Assembly (NCBI RefSeq): GCF_002312805.1
Contig: NZ_NMUA01000018.1
Coordinates: 1-64,000 of the forward strand
DNA: 64,000 nucleotides
Direction of reading: 5' to 3'
Source of the DNA: Sphingobium sp. D43FB
GTDB lineage: Bacteria; Pseudomonadota; Alphaproteobacteria; Sphingomonadales; Sphingomonadaceae
Shown: one piece after another, positions 28,596 to 37,753 of the stretch
Numbering within the stretch: the stretch's first letter is position 1
How the letters are laid out: every line of letters begins with the position of its first letter
Notes under the pieces: model-generated
Told to the model about the DNA's origin: nothing
The model's database searches: none
The model's input: the letters and a program-made list of their open reading frames with translations, nothing else
Program-made: the position numbers and the translations under genes

Positions 28596-28608
28596 GGAGA
28601 CCTGAACC

Positions 28609-28833
28609 ATGGCACGCCCATTTTTCCGCCGCCGCAAGAGCTGCCCCTTCGCCGCCAAGGATGCGCCGAAGATCGATTATAAGGACGTCCGTCTGTTGCA
28701 GGGCTTCGTGTCCGAACGCGGCAAGATCGTCCCCAGCCGCATCACGGCCGTTTCGGCCAAGAAGCAGCGCGAACTGTCCCAGGCCATCAAGCGCGCCCGT
28801 CATCTGGGCCTGCTGCCCTACATCGTGAAGTAA
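28609..28833 (+). CDS. rpsR: 30S ribosomal protein S18
   Basis: Small-subunit protein S18, 74 aa: [29 protein letters not shown] and the closing [17 protein letters not shown]. It lies 13 nt after rpsF with AAGGAGA upstream, as in the usual rpsF-rpsR-rplI order. Confidence 0.97.
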   Translation: MARPFFRRRKSCPFAAKDAPKIDYKDVRLLQGFVSERGKIVPSRITAVSAKKQRELSQAIKRARHLGLLPYIVK

Positions 28834-28846
28834 GGGAGTAAGCCCC

Positions 28847-29449
28847 ATGGAAATCATTCTGCTCGAACGCATCGAGAAGCTCGGCGCCATTGGCGACGTC
28901 GTAACCGTCAAGGACGGCTACGCCCGTAACTTCCTGTTGCCGAACAAGAAGGCGCTGCGCTCCAACAACGCCAATAAAAAGGTGTTCGAGGCCAACCGCG
29001 CCAAGATCGAAGCCGACAACGCTGCCCGTCGCGCCGACGCGGAAGCCGCGGCCGATGGTGTCAACGGCACCCAGATCGTCCTGATCCGCCAGTCGTCCAA
29101 CGCTGGTGCGCTCTATGGTTCGGTTGCGGTTCGCGACATCCTCGAAGCGCTCAGCGCCCAGGGCATCACCAACGTGACCAAGTCGATGATCGTGCTGGAA
29201 CGCCCGATCAAGACGCTCGGCGTGTTCGACGTGAAGGTTGCGCTGCACCCTGAAGTCGTGACCACGATCCAGGTCAACGTCGCCCGCTCGCCGGAAGAAG
29301 CCGATCTCCAGTCGCAAGGCGTGGACGTGATGGCTGATCTGTTCGAAAAGGACGAGAGCGGCTTCACCGAAGACTATGATCCCAATGCTGAGCCTGGCGA
29401 AATCGCCATGGACAAGGCTGAAGACGAAGCCCCGGCCGAAGACGCCTGA
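28847..29449 (+). CDS. rplI: 50S ribosomal protein L9
   Basis: Large-subunit protein L9, 200 aa, starting MEIILLERIEKLGAIGDVVTVKDGYARNFLLPNKKAL, with the long connecting helix and C-terminal domain ending VNVARSPEEADLQSQG. About 50 acidic residues follow, making it longer than the 149-aa E. coli protein. Last gene of the operon, followed by a terminator. Confidence 0.97.
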   Translation: MEIILLERIEKLGAIGDVVTVKDGYARNFLLPNKKALRSNNANKKVFEANRAKIEADNAARRADAEAAADGVNGTQIVLIRQSSNAGALYGSVAVRDILEALSAQGITNVTKSMIVLERPIKTLGVFDVKVALHPEVVTTIQVNVARSPEEADLQSQGVDVMADLFEKDESGFTEDYDPNAEPGEIAMDKAEDEAPAEDA

Positions 29450-29475
29450 GCCTTCGCTTCTGATCGAACGAGAAA

Positions 29476-29501
29476 GCCGCCCGGCAACGGGCGGCTTTTT
29501 T
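29476..29501 (+). terminator. Rho-independent terminator of rpsF-rpsR-rplI
   Basis: GCCGCCCG (29476-29483) pairs with CGGGCGGC (29488-29495) around a GCAA tetraloop, followed by six T residues. It ends the operon 27 nt after the rplI stop. Confidence 0.93.
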
Positions 29502-29639
29502 GTTGGCACACACCAACGGGTTGGCCCTTGGCACCCAAGTAAATGCTGCACTGCGGGATCGAACCGGTGCGCGGCCCGTTACCCTGTTCTGGCTTGCATC
29601 TAGGTTGGCCTACAGCCCCCCGCCAGCAAGGTATGTCCC

Positions 29640-30716
29640 ATGAGAAATCCGTTCGCGTCGGCAATGAAGGCCGCAAGACTGATGCAGAAGGGCCGTCCGA
29701 TGTCGGCTGCGCTGGCTATGCATGGCGTGTTGACCACCCCTGCCAAACCCAAGCCCAAGCCCAAGCCCAAGATAAAGGTGCCGACCCGCAAGCCCGCCGC
29801 CAAGCGGATCGCCAAGCCAGCCCCGGCCGCTCGCCCCCTGCCCGGCAGCTTCATCGACGGCCTGTTCGAAAGCAAGCACGGCACGATCCGCTATAAGCTC
29901 TACACGCCGACCGGCTCCGCGCGCCGTCGTATGCCGATCGTGGTGATGCTGCATGGCTGTTCCCAATCGGCAGGCGATTTCGCGACCGGCACCGGCATGA
30001 ACCAACTCGCCGACGAACATGGCGTCATTATGCTCTATCCCGAACAATCCCGGTCGGCCAATATGGCCCGCTGCTGGAACTGGCACCGCCCCGGCGACCA
30101 GCTACGCGGCAAGGGCGAACCGGCCCTGATCGCCGGACTGACCCGCCACGCCATCGCGTTGGCCCGCGCCGACCCCACGCGCGTCTATATCGCGGGCATA
30201 TCCGCCGGCGGCGTCGCGGCCGCGATCATCGGCCAGGCCTATCCCGAACTGTTCGTCGCGGTCGGCATCCATTCGGCGCTGACCCGTGGCGACGTCAGCA
30301 CCGTCAGCGGCGCGCTGGCCGCCATGCGCGGCCGCGCCACGAGCGAAGCCCCGACCGGCCGCACACCTCGCCCCCGCCCGACCATCGTCTTCCACGGCGA
30401 CGCCGACACCGTCGTCCATCCCTCCAACGCCGATGGCTTCCTATCGCTGCTCGAACGGTCGCCCCACGGCCCGCTGGTCAGCCGGTCCGAACAAGGCACG
30501 TCGGAGGGCGGCCGCGCCTTCACCCGTACCGAACATCGGGACGCAAAGGGCGACGTCATGCTGGAAAACTGGACCGTCCATGGCAGCAGCCACGCCTGGT
30601 CCGGCGGCGCGCGCGCGGGGTCCTACACCGACCCCGCCGGTCCCGACGCCTCGCGCGCCATGCTGCGCTTCTTCCTCGCCCGTAGGCGCAAGCCAGTGCG
30701 CAAGGCAGCACCCTGA
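29640..30716 (+). CDS. PHB-depolymerase-family esterase
   Basis: Alpha/beta hydrolase of the Esterase_phd/LpqC type, 358 aa. The oxyanion region MLHGCSQSAGDFATGTGMN, the nucleophile in AGISAGGVAAAIIG, an Asp/His pair in VFHGDADTVVHPSNAD and the final GSSHAWSGG are present. An N-terminal stretch of Lys-Pro repeats and Lys/Arg-rich residues (about 35-65) separates the catalytic domain from the start; no signal peptide is obvious. The substrate may be a short-chain polyester or other ester. AAGG lies 7 nt upstream of the ATG. Confidence 0.87.
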   Translation: MRNPFASAMKAARLMQKGRPMSAALAMHGVLTTPAKPKPKPKPKIKVPTRKPAAKRIAKPAPAARPLPGSFIDGLFESKHGTIRYKLYTPTGSARRRMPIVVMLHGCSQSAGDFATGTGMNQLADEHGVIMLYPEQSRSANMARCWNWHRPGDQLRGKGEPALIAGLTRHAIALARADPTRVYIAGISAGGVAAAIIGQAYPELFVAVGIHSALTRGDVSTVSGALAAMRGRATSEAPTGRTPRPRPTIVFHGDADTVVHPSNADGFLSLLERSPHGPLVSRSEQGTSEGGRAFTRTEHRDAKGDVMLENWTVHGSSHAWSGGARAGSYTDPAGPDASRAMLRFFLARRRKPVRKAAP

Positions 30717-30754
30717 CGCACGGAACGCCGCCCCGCGCGGCGCGTTGCGCCATC

Positions 30755-31087
30755 ATGAAAAACCCTGCCCTGATCGAAAAGCTGGCCCGCCATCTCGCCA
30801 CGGACGCACCCGACGACTGGCCCGCCCGCGTTCAGGATGCGGCCAGCATCCTCGCCCTGATGAAGGAGCCGGACGAAGCCATGCGCGCCGTCGGCGATGC
30901 GGCGATCTGGGAAGCGATGATTGACGCCGCCCTGCGCGAACGCTGGACTGTGGCACCGCCCGCGACAAATGAAGCCGATTCGGGCGGGTCGGACGAGGAA
31001 GGCGAAATCCGGCTGACCTCCGAAGCGGTCGGCCATGATCCCGCCGACTGGGTCCACATACATCATGAGCGGGAGAAGCAATCATGA
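30755..31087 (+). CDS. Hypothetical protein, coupled to the next gene
   Basis: A 110-aa acidic protein beginning MKNPALIEKLARHLATDAPDDW, with a helical-looking N-terminal half and TSEAVGHDPADWVHIHHER near the end. Not recognised. Its last codons overlap the next start by ATGA, so the two are probably made together. Confidence 0.65.
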   Translation: MKNPALIEKLARHLATDAPDDWPARVQDAASILALMKEPDEAMRAVGDAAIWEAMIDAALRERWTVAPPATNEADSGGSDEEGEIRLTSEAVGHDPADWVHIHHEREKQS

Positions 31088-31317
31088 AGGGGCTATTCAA
31101 ACTGGCCATCGTCACGGGTCTGGGTGCCATCGCGCTCAAAGGCTGGCGCGCATGGATGGGCGACGGCAAGGTGCCCGACGATCGCGGCGCGGTCGGTTCC
31201 TCCGGCATCGTCCGCGACGCCGGACCGCAAGAGGGCATTGCCGAAGCGGATTGGGATATAGTGGACGAACAGTCGGACGAGAGCTTTCCCGCCAGCGACC
31301 CGCCGGGCAATTACTGA
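31084..31317 (+). CDS. Hypothetical protein with SDESFPASDPP motif
   Basis: A 77-aa protein with a hydrophobic N-terminus (LFKLAIVTGLGAIALKGW) that could anchor it in the membrane, then an acidic tail ending DIVDEQSDESFPASDPPGNY. The SDESFPASDPP tail is a recurring ending of small uncharacterised bacterial proteins. No function is claimed. Translationally coupled to the preceding gene. Confidence 0.65.
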   Translation: MKGLFKLAIVTGLGAIALKGWRAWMGDGKVPDDRGAVGSSGIVRDAGPQEGIAEADWDIVDEQSDESFPASDPPGNY

Positions 31318-31409
31318 ACCAAACCTCCATTGCTCCCCCGCGACGCGCCCTCTATGAAGCCCGCGCACGGGGCGGCCAATCACCGTCCATAACAGGGGAA
31401 TGACCGTCC

Positions 31410-32342
31410 ATGCCTTCGGGTCTGATCGCGCTGCTCGACGATGTCGCGGGCATTGCCAAACTTGCCGCGACCTCGCTCGACGATGTCGCCGCCGCGGCTG
31501 GTAAGGCCGGCACGAAGGCGGCAGGCGTCGTGATCGACGACGCCGCCGTGACCCCCAATTACGTCATGGGCCTCACCGCCGAACGCGAATTGCCGATCAT
31601 CTGGAAAATCGCCAAGGGATCGATCCGCAACAAACTCCTCTTCCTATTGCCCGCCGCATTGCTCATCAGCGCGCTCGCGCCCTGGTTGCTGCCACCGCTG
31701 CTGATGGCGGGCGGCGCATTCCTCTGTTTCGAGGCGGCGGAAAAGCTGCTGGAGGCGATACAGGGCGGCCATGACGTCGCCGAAGAAGCGCTGGCGACCC
31801 TCAATTCGACCGAATTGGAAGACCAGAAAGTATCGAGCGCTATCCGCACCGATTTCATCCTGTCGGGCGAAATCATGGCGATCTCACTCGGCACGGTGGC
31901 GGACAAGCCGATCTGGGAGCAGGCGATCGTCCTGGTCGTCGTCGCCATCGGGATCACCGCGGGCGTCTATGGCGTCGTCGGCCTCATCGTGAAGATGGAC
32001 GATATCGGCCTCCACCTCGCCCAGCGCGCCTCCTACGTCACCCGCGCGATCGGCCGTGGCCTGGTCAAGGCGATGCCGATCCTGATGAAGATATTGAGCG
32101 TAGTCGGCACCGCCGCGATGCTGTGGGTCGGCGGTGGCCTCATCGTCCACGGCCTGCACGAATATCATCTCGATCTGATCCCCGACATGATCCACCACCT
32201 GGCGCAGGGCGCGGCCCAGGCACTCCCCGCCATCGGCCCGGTGGCCGATTGGGTGGTCAATGCCATCGGCGCAGGCATTGTCGGCCTCATAATCGGCGCC
32301 ATCATCGTCGCCGTCCTGCATCTGTTCAAGAAAAAGCATTAA
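31410..32342 (+). CDS. DUF808 family membrane protein (YedI-like)
   Basis: A 310-aa inner-membrane protein: PSGLIALLDDVAGIAKLAATSLDDVAAAAGKAG and DDAAVTPNYVMGLTAERELPIIWKIAKGS are the family hallmark, followed by several membrane segments (for example LLFLLPAALLISALAPWLLPPLL and QAIVLVVVAIGITAGVYGVVGLIV) and a basic end FKKKH. Function unknown. Confidence 0.9.
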   Translation: MPSGLIALLDDVAGIAKLAATSLDDVAAAAGKAGTKAAGVVIDDAAVTPNYVMGLTAERELPIIWKIAKGSIRNKLLFLLPAALLISALAPWLLPPLLMAGGAFLCFEAAEKLLEAIQGGHDVAEEALATLNSTELEDQKVSSAIRTDFILSGEIMAISLGTVADKPIWEQAIVLVVVAIGITAGVYGVVGLIVKMDDIGLHLAQRASYVTRAIGRGLVKAMPILMKILSVVGTAAMLWVGGGLIVHGLHEYHLDLIPDMIHHLAQGAAQALPAIGPVADWVVNAIGAGIVGLIIGAIIVAVLHLFKKKH

Positions 32343-32409
32343 GCCAACGGTCCGTGCTCCTGCGCAAGCAGGAGCCCAGGGCGCAACGGCACACCCGATC
32401 TTTTGGACC

Positions 32410-33786
32410 ATGGCCGTGACCCACCCCTCCCCATGGCGCATCGAAGCCAGCGCCCTCATCGCCCTCGCGCTGCCGATGATCGCGGGCAATATCGCCTGGT
32501 CGGCGATCGCCGCGACCGACCTGCTGCTGCTCGGCCGCCTTGGCGCAGAAGCGGTCGCCGCAGGCGCACTCGCCATCAACCTGTTCCACGCCTTCCTGCT
32601 CTTCGGCATGGGCCTCGTCACCGCCGCCTCGCCGCTGATCGCCAGCGAGCGCGGCCGCCGCCGCCATTCGGTGCGCGACGTGCGCCGCACCGTGCAACAG
32701 ACGCTGCGCGCCGCCCTCTTCTTCGTCCTCCCCGCCTGGGTTATCCTGTGGCAGTGCGAGGCGATATTGCTGGCCATGGGGCAGGATGCCGACCTGGCGC
32801 GCGATGCCGGACGATTGATGCACGGCATGCAATGGGCGCTGCTCCCCTTTCTCGGCTTCACCACATTGCGAACCTTCATCGCTGCGCTGGAACGGCCGAT
32901 CTGGGGCTTGCTCATCATGCTCTGCGCGCTGCCCTTCAACCTGCTGATTGGCTGGGCGCTGATCTTCGGCCATCTTGGCTTCCCGCCGCTTGGCCTCTTT
33001 GGTGCCGGGCTCGCTGGCACCATCTCCTCGGCCTTCCTCTTCTTCGGCCTGCTCGGCGTCATCCTGATCGACCGGCGCTTCCGCCGCTATCGCATCATGG
33101 GCGGCTTCTGGACCCGCGACCGCGAACGCCAGCGGCAGGTATGGGCGCTCGGCCTGCCGATCGCGATCACGTTGGGCTTTGAAACCACCGTGTTCAACGC
33201 CTCGGCGCTGCTCATGGGGCTGATCGACCGCGACTCGCTCGCCGCCCATGCGGTCGCCATCCAGATTGCGGCGCTGGTGTTCATGGTGCCGATGGGCATA
33301 GGCCAGGCCGCCACCGTGCGCGTCGGCATCGCCCATGGGCGGCACGACCGCGCCGGGATTGGCCGCGCCGGCTGGCTGGCACTTATCCTCGGCACCGGCT
33401 TTGCCGCCGCCGCCGCCGCCGCACTCATCCTGATGCCGCGCACTCTGGTTTCCGTGTTCCTCGACCTCGACAACCCGGCCAATGCCCGGACCATCAGCCT
33501 CGCCGTCAGCTTCCTCGCCATCGCCGCCCTGTTTCAGCTTGTCGATGCCGCGCAGGCCGTCGGCGCGGGCGTGCTGCGCGGGTTGCAGGACACGACCATC
33601 CCGATGATCTTCGCGCTCATCGGCTATTGGCTGGTGGGGATCGGCATCGGCAGCCTGCTCTCCTTTCCGCTCGGCATGGACGGCCTCGGCATTTGGCTCG
33701 GCCTCGCCAGCGGCCTCGGCGTCGTCGCGCTATTGCTGGTCATCCGCTGGTCCTTACGCGAACGGCTGGGCCTCGTCCCGGCCTGA
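32410..33786 (+). CDS. MATE-family efflux transporter
   Basis: Multidrug/toxin exporter of the NorM group, 458 aa with 12 predicted membrane helices in two related halves. Family positions include IALALPMIAGNIAWSAIAATDLLLLGRLG at the N-terminus and ALAINLFHAFLLFGMGLVTAASPLIA; the second half starts about residue 240 (LGLPIAITLGFETTVFNASALLMG). Coupled to Na+ or H+. The substrate is unknown. Confidence 0.93.
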   Translation: MAVTHPSPWRIEASALIALALPMIAGNIAWSAIAATDLLLLGRLGAEAVAAGALAINLFHAFLLFGMGLVTAASPLIASERGRRRHSVRDVRRTVQQTLRAALFFVLPAWVILWQCEAILLAMGQDADLARDAGRLMHGMQWALLPFLGFTTLRTFIAALERPIWGLLIMLCALPFNLLIGWALIFGHLGFPPLGLFGAGLAGTISSAFLFFGLLGVILIDRRFRRYRIMGGFWTRDRERQRQVWALGLPIAITLGFETTVFNASALLMGLIDRDSLAAHAVAIQIAALVFMVPMGIGQAATVRVGIAHGRHDRAGIGRAGWLALILGTGFAAAAAAALILMPRTLVSVFLDLDNPANARTISLAVSFLAIAALFQLVDAAQAVGAGVLRGLQDTTIPMIFALIGYWLVGIGIGSLLSFPLGMDGLGIWLGLASGLGVVALLLVIRWSLRERLGLVPA

Positions 33787-33860
33787 TTGCGTCGCGCGTC
33801 CATGGTGCGGCGCACAAAGCAATTGAAAGAATCGGCAAAATCGGTCATGAATCGGACATC

Positions 33861-34181
33861 ATGCAAGCCCCGACCGAGATTTTTGAAGCGATCGCGCTCC
33901 AGAAGTGCCTGAAGGTGACCTATAACAAGATGGTCGTCACCCTGGCCCCGCACATCCTCTACACGCGCCATGACGAATTGTTCATCGACGCTGTGACCGT
34001 CGATCGCGACGGCACCCCCCCGCGCGAACTCAAGCTCGGCACCTTCAAGCTGGTCGGCCTGTCCGACCTCAAGGTGCTGGATGAGCAATTCGAGGCAATG
34101 CACGGCCTCTACGACCAGAATGACGACAAATATCGCAACGTCACCCTGTTCGCCGTAGCCCCGGAAAGCGCCGCCGCCTGA
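33861..34181 (+). CDS. Small protein with possible WYL-like fold
   Basis: A 106-aa protein: MQAPTEIFEAIALQKCLKVTYNKM, LAPHILYTRHDELFIDAVTVDRDG, RELKLGTFKLVGLSDLKVL. The spacing of the Tyr, Pro and Tyr/Phe positions is reminiscent of WYL effector-binding domains, but there is no HTH part. The start at 33861 is preceded by GGACATC and not a clear Shine-Dalgarno. Likely a stand-alone regulator-type domain, uncertain. Confidence 0.6.
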   Translation: MQAPTEIFEAIALQKCLKVTYNKMVVTLAPHILYTRHDELFIDAVTVDRDGTPPRELKLGTFKLVGLSDLKVLDEQFEAMHGLYDQNDDKYRNVTLFAVAPESAAA

Positions 34182-34270
34182 TCGGCGGACGGCTACGCAA
34201 AACCTCCATTCGTTTCGAGGATGGAAAGCGTGGCGCGGGCGGTGGCAGCGCGGGCGGCTGCGCAAAACCT

Positions 34271-34337
34271 CCGTTCGTTTCGAGCGAAGTCGAGAAACCT
34301 GACCGCAGCGTTTCTCGACTTCGCTCGAAACGAACGG
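34271..34337. repeat. Perfect 28-bp-stem palindrome between convergent genes
   Basis: 34271-34298 (starting CCGTTCGTTTCGAGCGAAGT) and 34310-34337 are exact reverse complements around an 11-nt loop. A degenerate second unit (TTCGTTTCGAGG) lies at about 34211. Lacking a T tract, it is more like a REP element than a terminator, though it would end both convergent transcripts. Confidence 0.85.
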
Positions 34338-34358
34338 GTCGGGGCGCGCGCGCCCCCG

Positions 34359-35126
34359 TCACTTCTTCAACCGATACCCCGTCCGAAACATCCAGGCGAT
34401 AATGGCGATACACACCGCCAACATCCCCGCGACGAACAACAGGCTGAACTCGATCCCCACATCCCCCTGACCAAAGAAGGTCCAGCGGAACCCGGAAATC
34501 AGATAGACGATCGGGTTGAAGAAGGTGATCGTCCGCCACGGCTCGGCCAGCATCTGCACCGAATAAAAAGCCCCGCCCAGAAACGTCATCGGCATGATCA
34601 GCAGCATCGGGATCACCTGCAACTGCTCGAAACTCTGCGCCCATACGCCAAGGATGAAGCCGAACAGGCAGAAGCTGATCGCGATCAGCACCATGAACCC
34701 CGCCATCGCGAACGGGTGCGCGACCTGCACATCGACGAAAAGATGCGCGGTCAGGAAAATGATGCTGCCGACGATCAGCGACTTGGTCGCCGCCGCGCCG
34801 ACATAGGCGATGATCGTCTCGGTCGCCGACACCGGCGCCGACAGCAATTCATAGATGGTGCCGGTGAATTTGGGCATATAGATGCCGAAACTCGCATTGA
34901 AGATGCTCTCGGTGAACATAGACATCATGATGAGGCCGGGCACGATGAAGGCGGCATAGGGAACCCCGTCCACCTCCGTCATCCGCGACCCGATCGCGCC
35001 GCCGAACACCACGAAATAGAGCGATGTCGTGATCACCGGCACGAGCAGTCCCGTCATCAACGTGCGCCGAAACCGGTGCAACTCGAACAGATAGATCGCC
35101 GCAATGGCGCGCAAATTCTGGAGCAT
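34359..35126 (-). CDS. ABC-2 type exporter permease
   Basis: Inner-membrane permease, 255 aa with about six hydrophobic segments: GLLVPVITTSLYFVVFGGAIGSRM, FIVPGLIMMSMFTESIFNASFGIYM, IYELLSAPVSATETIIAYVGAAATKSLIVG. The usual ABC-2/NodJ-like layout. The start ATG at 35126 shares one base with the upstream ATPase stop; a GTG at 35129 is equally placed. Substrate unknown. Confidence 0.92.
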   Translation of the reverse strand: MLQNLRAIAAIYLFELHRFRRTLMTGLLVPVITTSLYFVVFGGAIGSRMTEVDGVPYAAFIVPGLIMMSMFTESIFNASFGIYMPKFTGTIYELLSAPVSATETIIAYVGAAATKSLIVGSIIFLTAHLFVDVQVAHPFAMAGFMVLIAISFCLFGFILGVWAQSFEQLQVIPMLLIMPMTFLGGAFYSVQMLAEPWRTITFFNPIVYLISGFRWTFFGQGDVGIEFSLLFVAGMLAVCIAIIAWMFRTGYRLKK

Positions 35127-36058
35127 CACGCCGCCTTCTCCTGATGAACCAGGCTCACGAAAATATCCTCCAGGCTGCTCTGCCGCGTATTCAGATCCTT
35201 ATACGCGATGCCCAGGTCACCCAACCGCCGCAGCAACGACGACACCCCGGTCCGCTCCGCCGTCGTATCGAAAATATATTCGATCTCATGGCCATCATCT
35301 TTCAGCGTCACGTCCCATTCGGCCAGTTCGCCGGGCACACTCGTCAGCGGCTCGGCCAGCACGACGCTCAGCGTCTTCTTGCCCAGCTTTTTCATCAGCG
35401 CGACCTTATCCTCGACCAGCATCAACTCGCCGCGGTTGATCACCCCCACCCGGTCGGCCATTTCCTCGGCCTCCTCGATATAATGGGTGGTCAGGATGAT
35501 GGTGACGCCGGTCTGGCGCAATTCGCCGATCAGCGTCCACATGTCGCGGCGCAACTCCACGTCCACGCCAGCGGTCGGCTCGTCCAGGAACAGCACGCGC
35601 GGCTCATGGCTCAGCGCCTTGGCGATCATCACCCGGCGCTTCATGCCGCCCGACAATTCCAAGATTTTGCTGTTGCGCTTGTCCCACAGCGACAGGTCGC
35701 GCAGGACTTTTTCGATATGGGCCGGGTTGCGCGGCTTGCCGAACAGCCCCCGGCTGAACGTCACCGTGTCGATCACCCGCTCGAACTGGTCAGTGGACAA
35801 TTCCTGCGGCACCAACCCGATCGCCGACCGCGCGCCACGATAATCGCGCACAATGTCATGCCCGGCCACCGTCACGCTGCCGCCCGTCGCGCGCGCAATG
35901 CCGCAGATGATGGAGATCATCGTCGTCTTGCCCGCGCCATTTGGCCCCAGCAGCGCGAAAATCTCGCCTTCCTCGATGGTCAGGTCAACGCCCTTGAGCG
36001 CCTCAAATCCTGACGCATAGCGTTTGGTCAGGCCGTCGATGGTAATGATGGATGCCAT
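35126..36058 (-). CDS. ABC exporter ATP-binding protein (DrrA/NodI-like)
   Basis: ATPase for the adjacent ABC-2 permease, 310 aa. Walker [10 protein letters not shown] at 38-46, signature [15 protein letters not shown], Walker [20 protein letters not shown] and the switch His in [14 protein letters not shown] are present; the last ~80 residues are a DUF4162-like C-terminal extension. Overlap with the permease gene indicates a two-gene operon. Could export a lipid, polysaccharide or drug. Confidence 0.94.
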   Translation of the reverse strand: MASIITIDGLTKRYASGFEALKGVDLTIEEGEIFALLGPNGAGKTTMISIICGIARATGGSVTVAGHDIVRDYRGARSAIGLVPQELSTDQFERVIDTVTFSRGLFGKPRNPAHIEKVLRDLSLWDKRNSKILELSGGMKRRVMIAKALSHEPRVLFLDEPTAGVDVELRRDMWTLIGELRQTGVTIILTTHYIEEAEEMADRVGVINRGELMLVEDKVALMKKLGKKTLSVVLAEPLTSVPGELAEWDVTLKDDGHEIEYIFDTTAERTGVSSLLRRLGDLGIAYKDLNTRQSSLEDIFVSLVHQEKAA

Positions 36059-36131
36059 GGATGGCTCAGCCCCTTTTTGCAGTGCGGCAAAGATAGGGAG
36101 AAGATTGCCAAACGCAACCTATTTGCCCTCC

Positions 36132-36761
36132 CTATTCGCCCCGTCGCGTGAACCTAAATACGGTCGCGGGCGGAAAATTGCGCACCGTCTGGCCGACCCG
36201 CATGACATCCAGCCCCAGCGCCTCGATAACCTCCCGGTTAACCGGGTGCCGCATCGAATAGGTGAACTGCACGAAGCTGCCCCCCGGCTGCAACATGCGG
36301 AAGGATTCGGACAATATGTCGTGATGCATATAGCGGTCCATCGCCAGCAGCGGCAGCCCGCTCACCACCACCTGATAATCGCCCGGTTCCCCCGCCGTCG
36401 CGGTGGACACGATCTGCGCCGGGCTTTCCAGCACCGATACCTGTGGAAAATGCCGCCGCAACCCACGCGCAAAGGCGGGGTTGATCTCCACCACCTCCAA
36501 CTTTTCGGGCGGCAGGCCGGTCTTCAGGATGGCCCGCGTGAACACGCCCGTTCCCCCGCCCAGTTCCAGTACCCGGCCATCACTCGGATCGATCTGCGCC
36601 ACCATTAGGCGGGCGAGATAGCGGCTGGACGGCACGACCGACGCGGTCTGGCGCGGCTTCTGGACCCAGGCGGCCAGGAAATCGAGATACTCGGTGGCGC
36701 GGGCGCGAAATTCCCCGCTCGGAAGAGCGATTGCCCGGCTGCGCTTGGGCTTATGCTGCAT
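36132..36761 (-). CDS. PmtA-like SAM-dependent methyltransferase
   Basis: A 209-aa methyltransferase resembling bacterial phospholipid N-methyltransferases. It has KPRQTASVVPSSRYLARLMVAQ before the SAM site VLELGGGTGVFTRAILK, VEINPAFARGLRRHFP, and VSGLPLLAMDRYMHHDIL. If it is PmtA, it makes phosphatidylcholine from phosphatidylethanolamine at the membrane. The start at 36761 (MQHKPKRSR) was chosen over the in-frame 36860, which would overlap the LysR gene. Confidence 0.82.
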   Translation of the reverse strand: MQHKPKRSRAIALPSGEFRARATEYLDFLAAWVQKPRQTASVVPSSRYLARLMVAQIDPSDGRVLELGGGTGVFTRAILKTGLPPEKLEVVEINPAFARGLRRHFPQVSVLESPAQIVSTATAGEPGDYQVVVSGLPLLAMDRYMHHDILSESFRMLQPGGSFVQFTYSMRHPVNREVIEALGLDVMRVGQTVRNFPPATVFRFTRRGE

Positions 36762-36799
36762 GGGCGAAATACGACCGCTCTCTATCCATCGCGACTCCC

Positions 36800-37702
36800 T
36801 TAGCGAGCCGGAGCCGTCCCGTCGATTGGCTTTAGCGTTTCGATGCGTTCTTGCAGCCAATCAGCCACCGCCGCGATCCGCGCCAGCTTGCGCAGGTCAC
36901 CATGCATCACCAGCCAGAAGCTGCGCGTAATCTCCACCCGCTCGGCCATCAACTGCACCAGCCCTGCGTCGCGCCGCCCGATAAAGTCCGGCAACACGCC
37001 GATCCCCGCCCCCTCCGCGATCATCCGCTGCTGCATGATGATGCTGGTCGACCGCAGATGCGCCTCCAGCCCCGCCTCCACCTCGTCCAGATAATCCAGC
37101 TCCGGCGAAAAGATGAACTCCGGCACATAGCCGATCAGCGTATGCCCGCGCAGGTCAGAGGGCGTGTCCGGCCGCCCCGCCCGCGCCAGATAGTCGGGCG
37201 ACGCATAAAGATGCAGCCGATAATCCCCCAGCCGCCGCACCATCAACCGCCCGCGCTGCGGCCGCGCCAGCATCACCGCCATATCCGCCTCGCGCTTGGA
37301 CGGATTGAGGAAGCCCGATGCCGTGATCAGATCCAGCCTGATGCCCGGATGCCGCCGGTTGAAATCGCCCATCCCCGGCGCCAAAACCCAGGTGCCGAAC
37401 CCTTCCGCCACCGACAGCCGCACTTGCCCCGCCAGCGTGCGCTCCTGCCCGCGCATCTCCTCGACCGCCGCCAGCGCCGCGCTCTCGGCCGCCTCGGCAT
37501 GGCCCAGCAATTCCTGCCCCCGCGCCGTCAGGCTGCGCTCACCCGCACCCATTTCGAACAATTCGGCATCCAGCGCCTTCTCTAGCCGCGCCAGCCGCCG
37601 CGCGATCGTGGTCGCGTCGATCCCCAGCGCCCGCGCTGCCGGTGCCACCTTGCGCGCCCGCGCCACCGCCAGAAACACGCGCAGGTCATCCCAATCGAAC
37701 AT
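36800..37702 (-). CDS. LysR-family transcriptional regulator
   Basis: A 300-aa LTTR. N-terminal HTH: MFDWDDLRVFLAVARARKVAPAARALGIDATTIARRLARLEKAL; then the effector-binding domain with RRHPGIRLDLITASGFLNPSKREADMAVML. It is divergent from mmsA, with 107 bp and two palindromes between the start codons, so it may well control the valine pathway genes. G-rich sequence precedes the start at 37702. Confidence 0.93.
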   Translation of the reverse strand: MFDWDDLRVFLAVARARKVAPAARALGIDATTIARRLARLEKALDAELFEMGAGERSLTARGQELLGHAEAAESAALAAVEEMRGQERTLAGQVRLSVAEGFGTWVLAPGMGDFNRRHPGIRLDLITASGFLNPSKREADMAVMLARPQRGRLMVRRLGDYRLHLYASPDYLARAGRPDTPSDLRGHTLIGYVPEFIFSPELDYLDEVEAGLEAHLRSTSIIMQQRMIAEGAGIGVLPDFIGRRDAGLVQLMAERVEITRSFWLVMHGDLRKLARIAAVADWLQERIETLKPIDGTAPAR

Positions 37703-37714
37703 GCCGCCCCACCC

Positions 37715-37728
37715 CTGCAAAATTGCAG
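37715..37728. promoter_or_regulatory. Palindrome beside the LysR start
   Basis: CTGCAA-AA-TTGCAG, a perfect 6-2-6 inverted repeat 13 nt upstream of the LysR ATG. It shares TGCAA/TTGCA with the second palindrome at 37754-37771 and could be an autoregulatory site. Confidence 0.5.
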
Positions 37729-37753
37729 GCCACCCATGCATAACTTCCCCATT

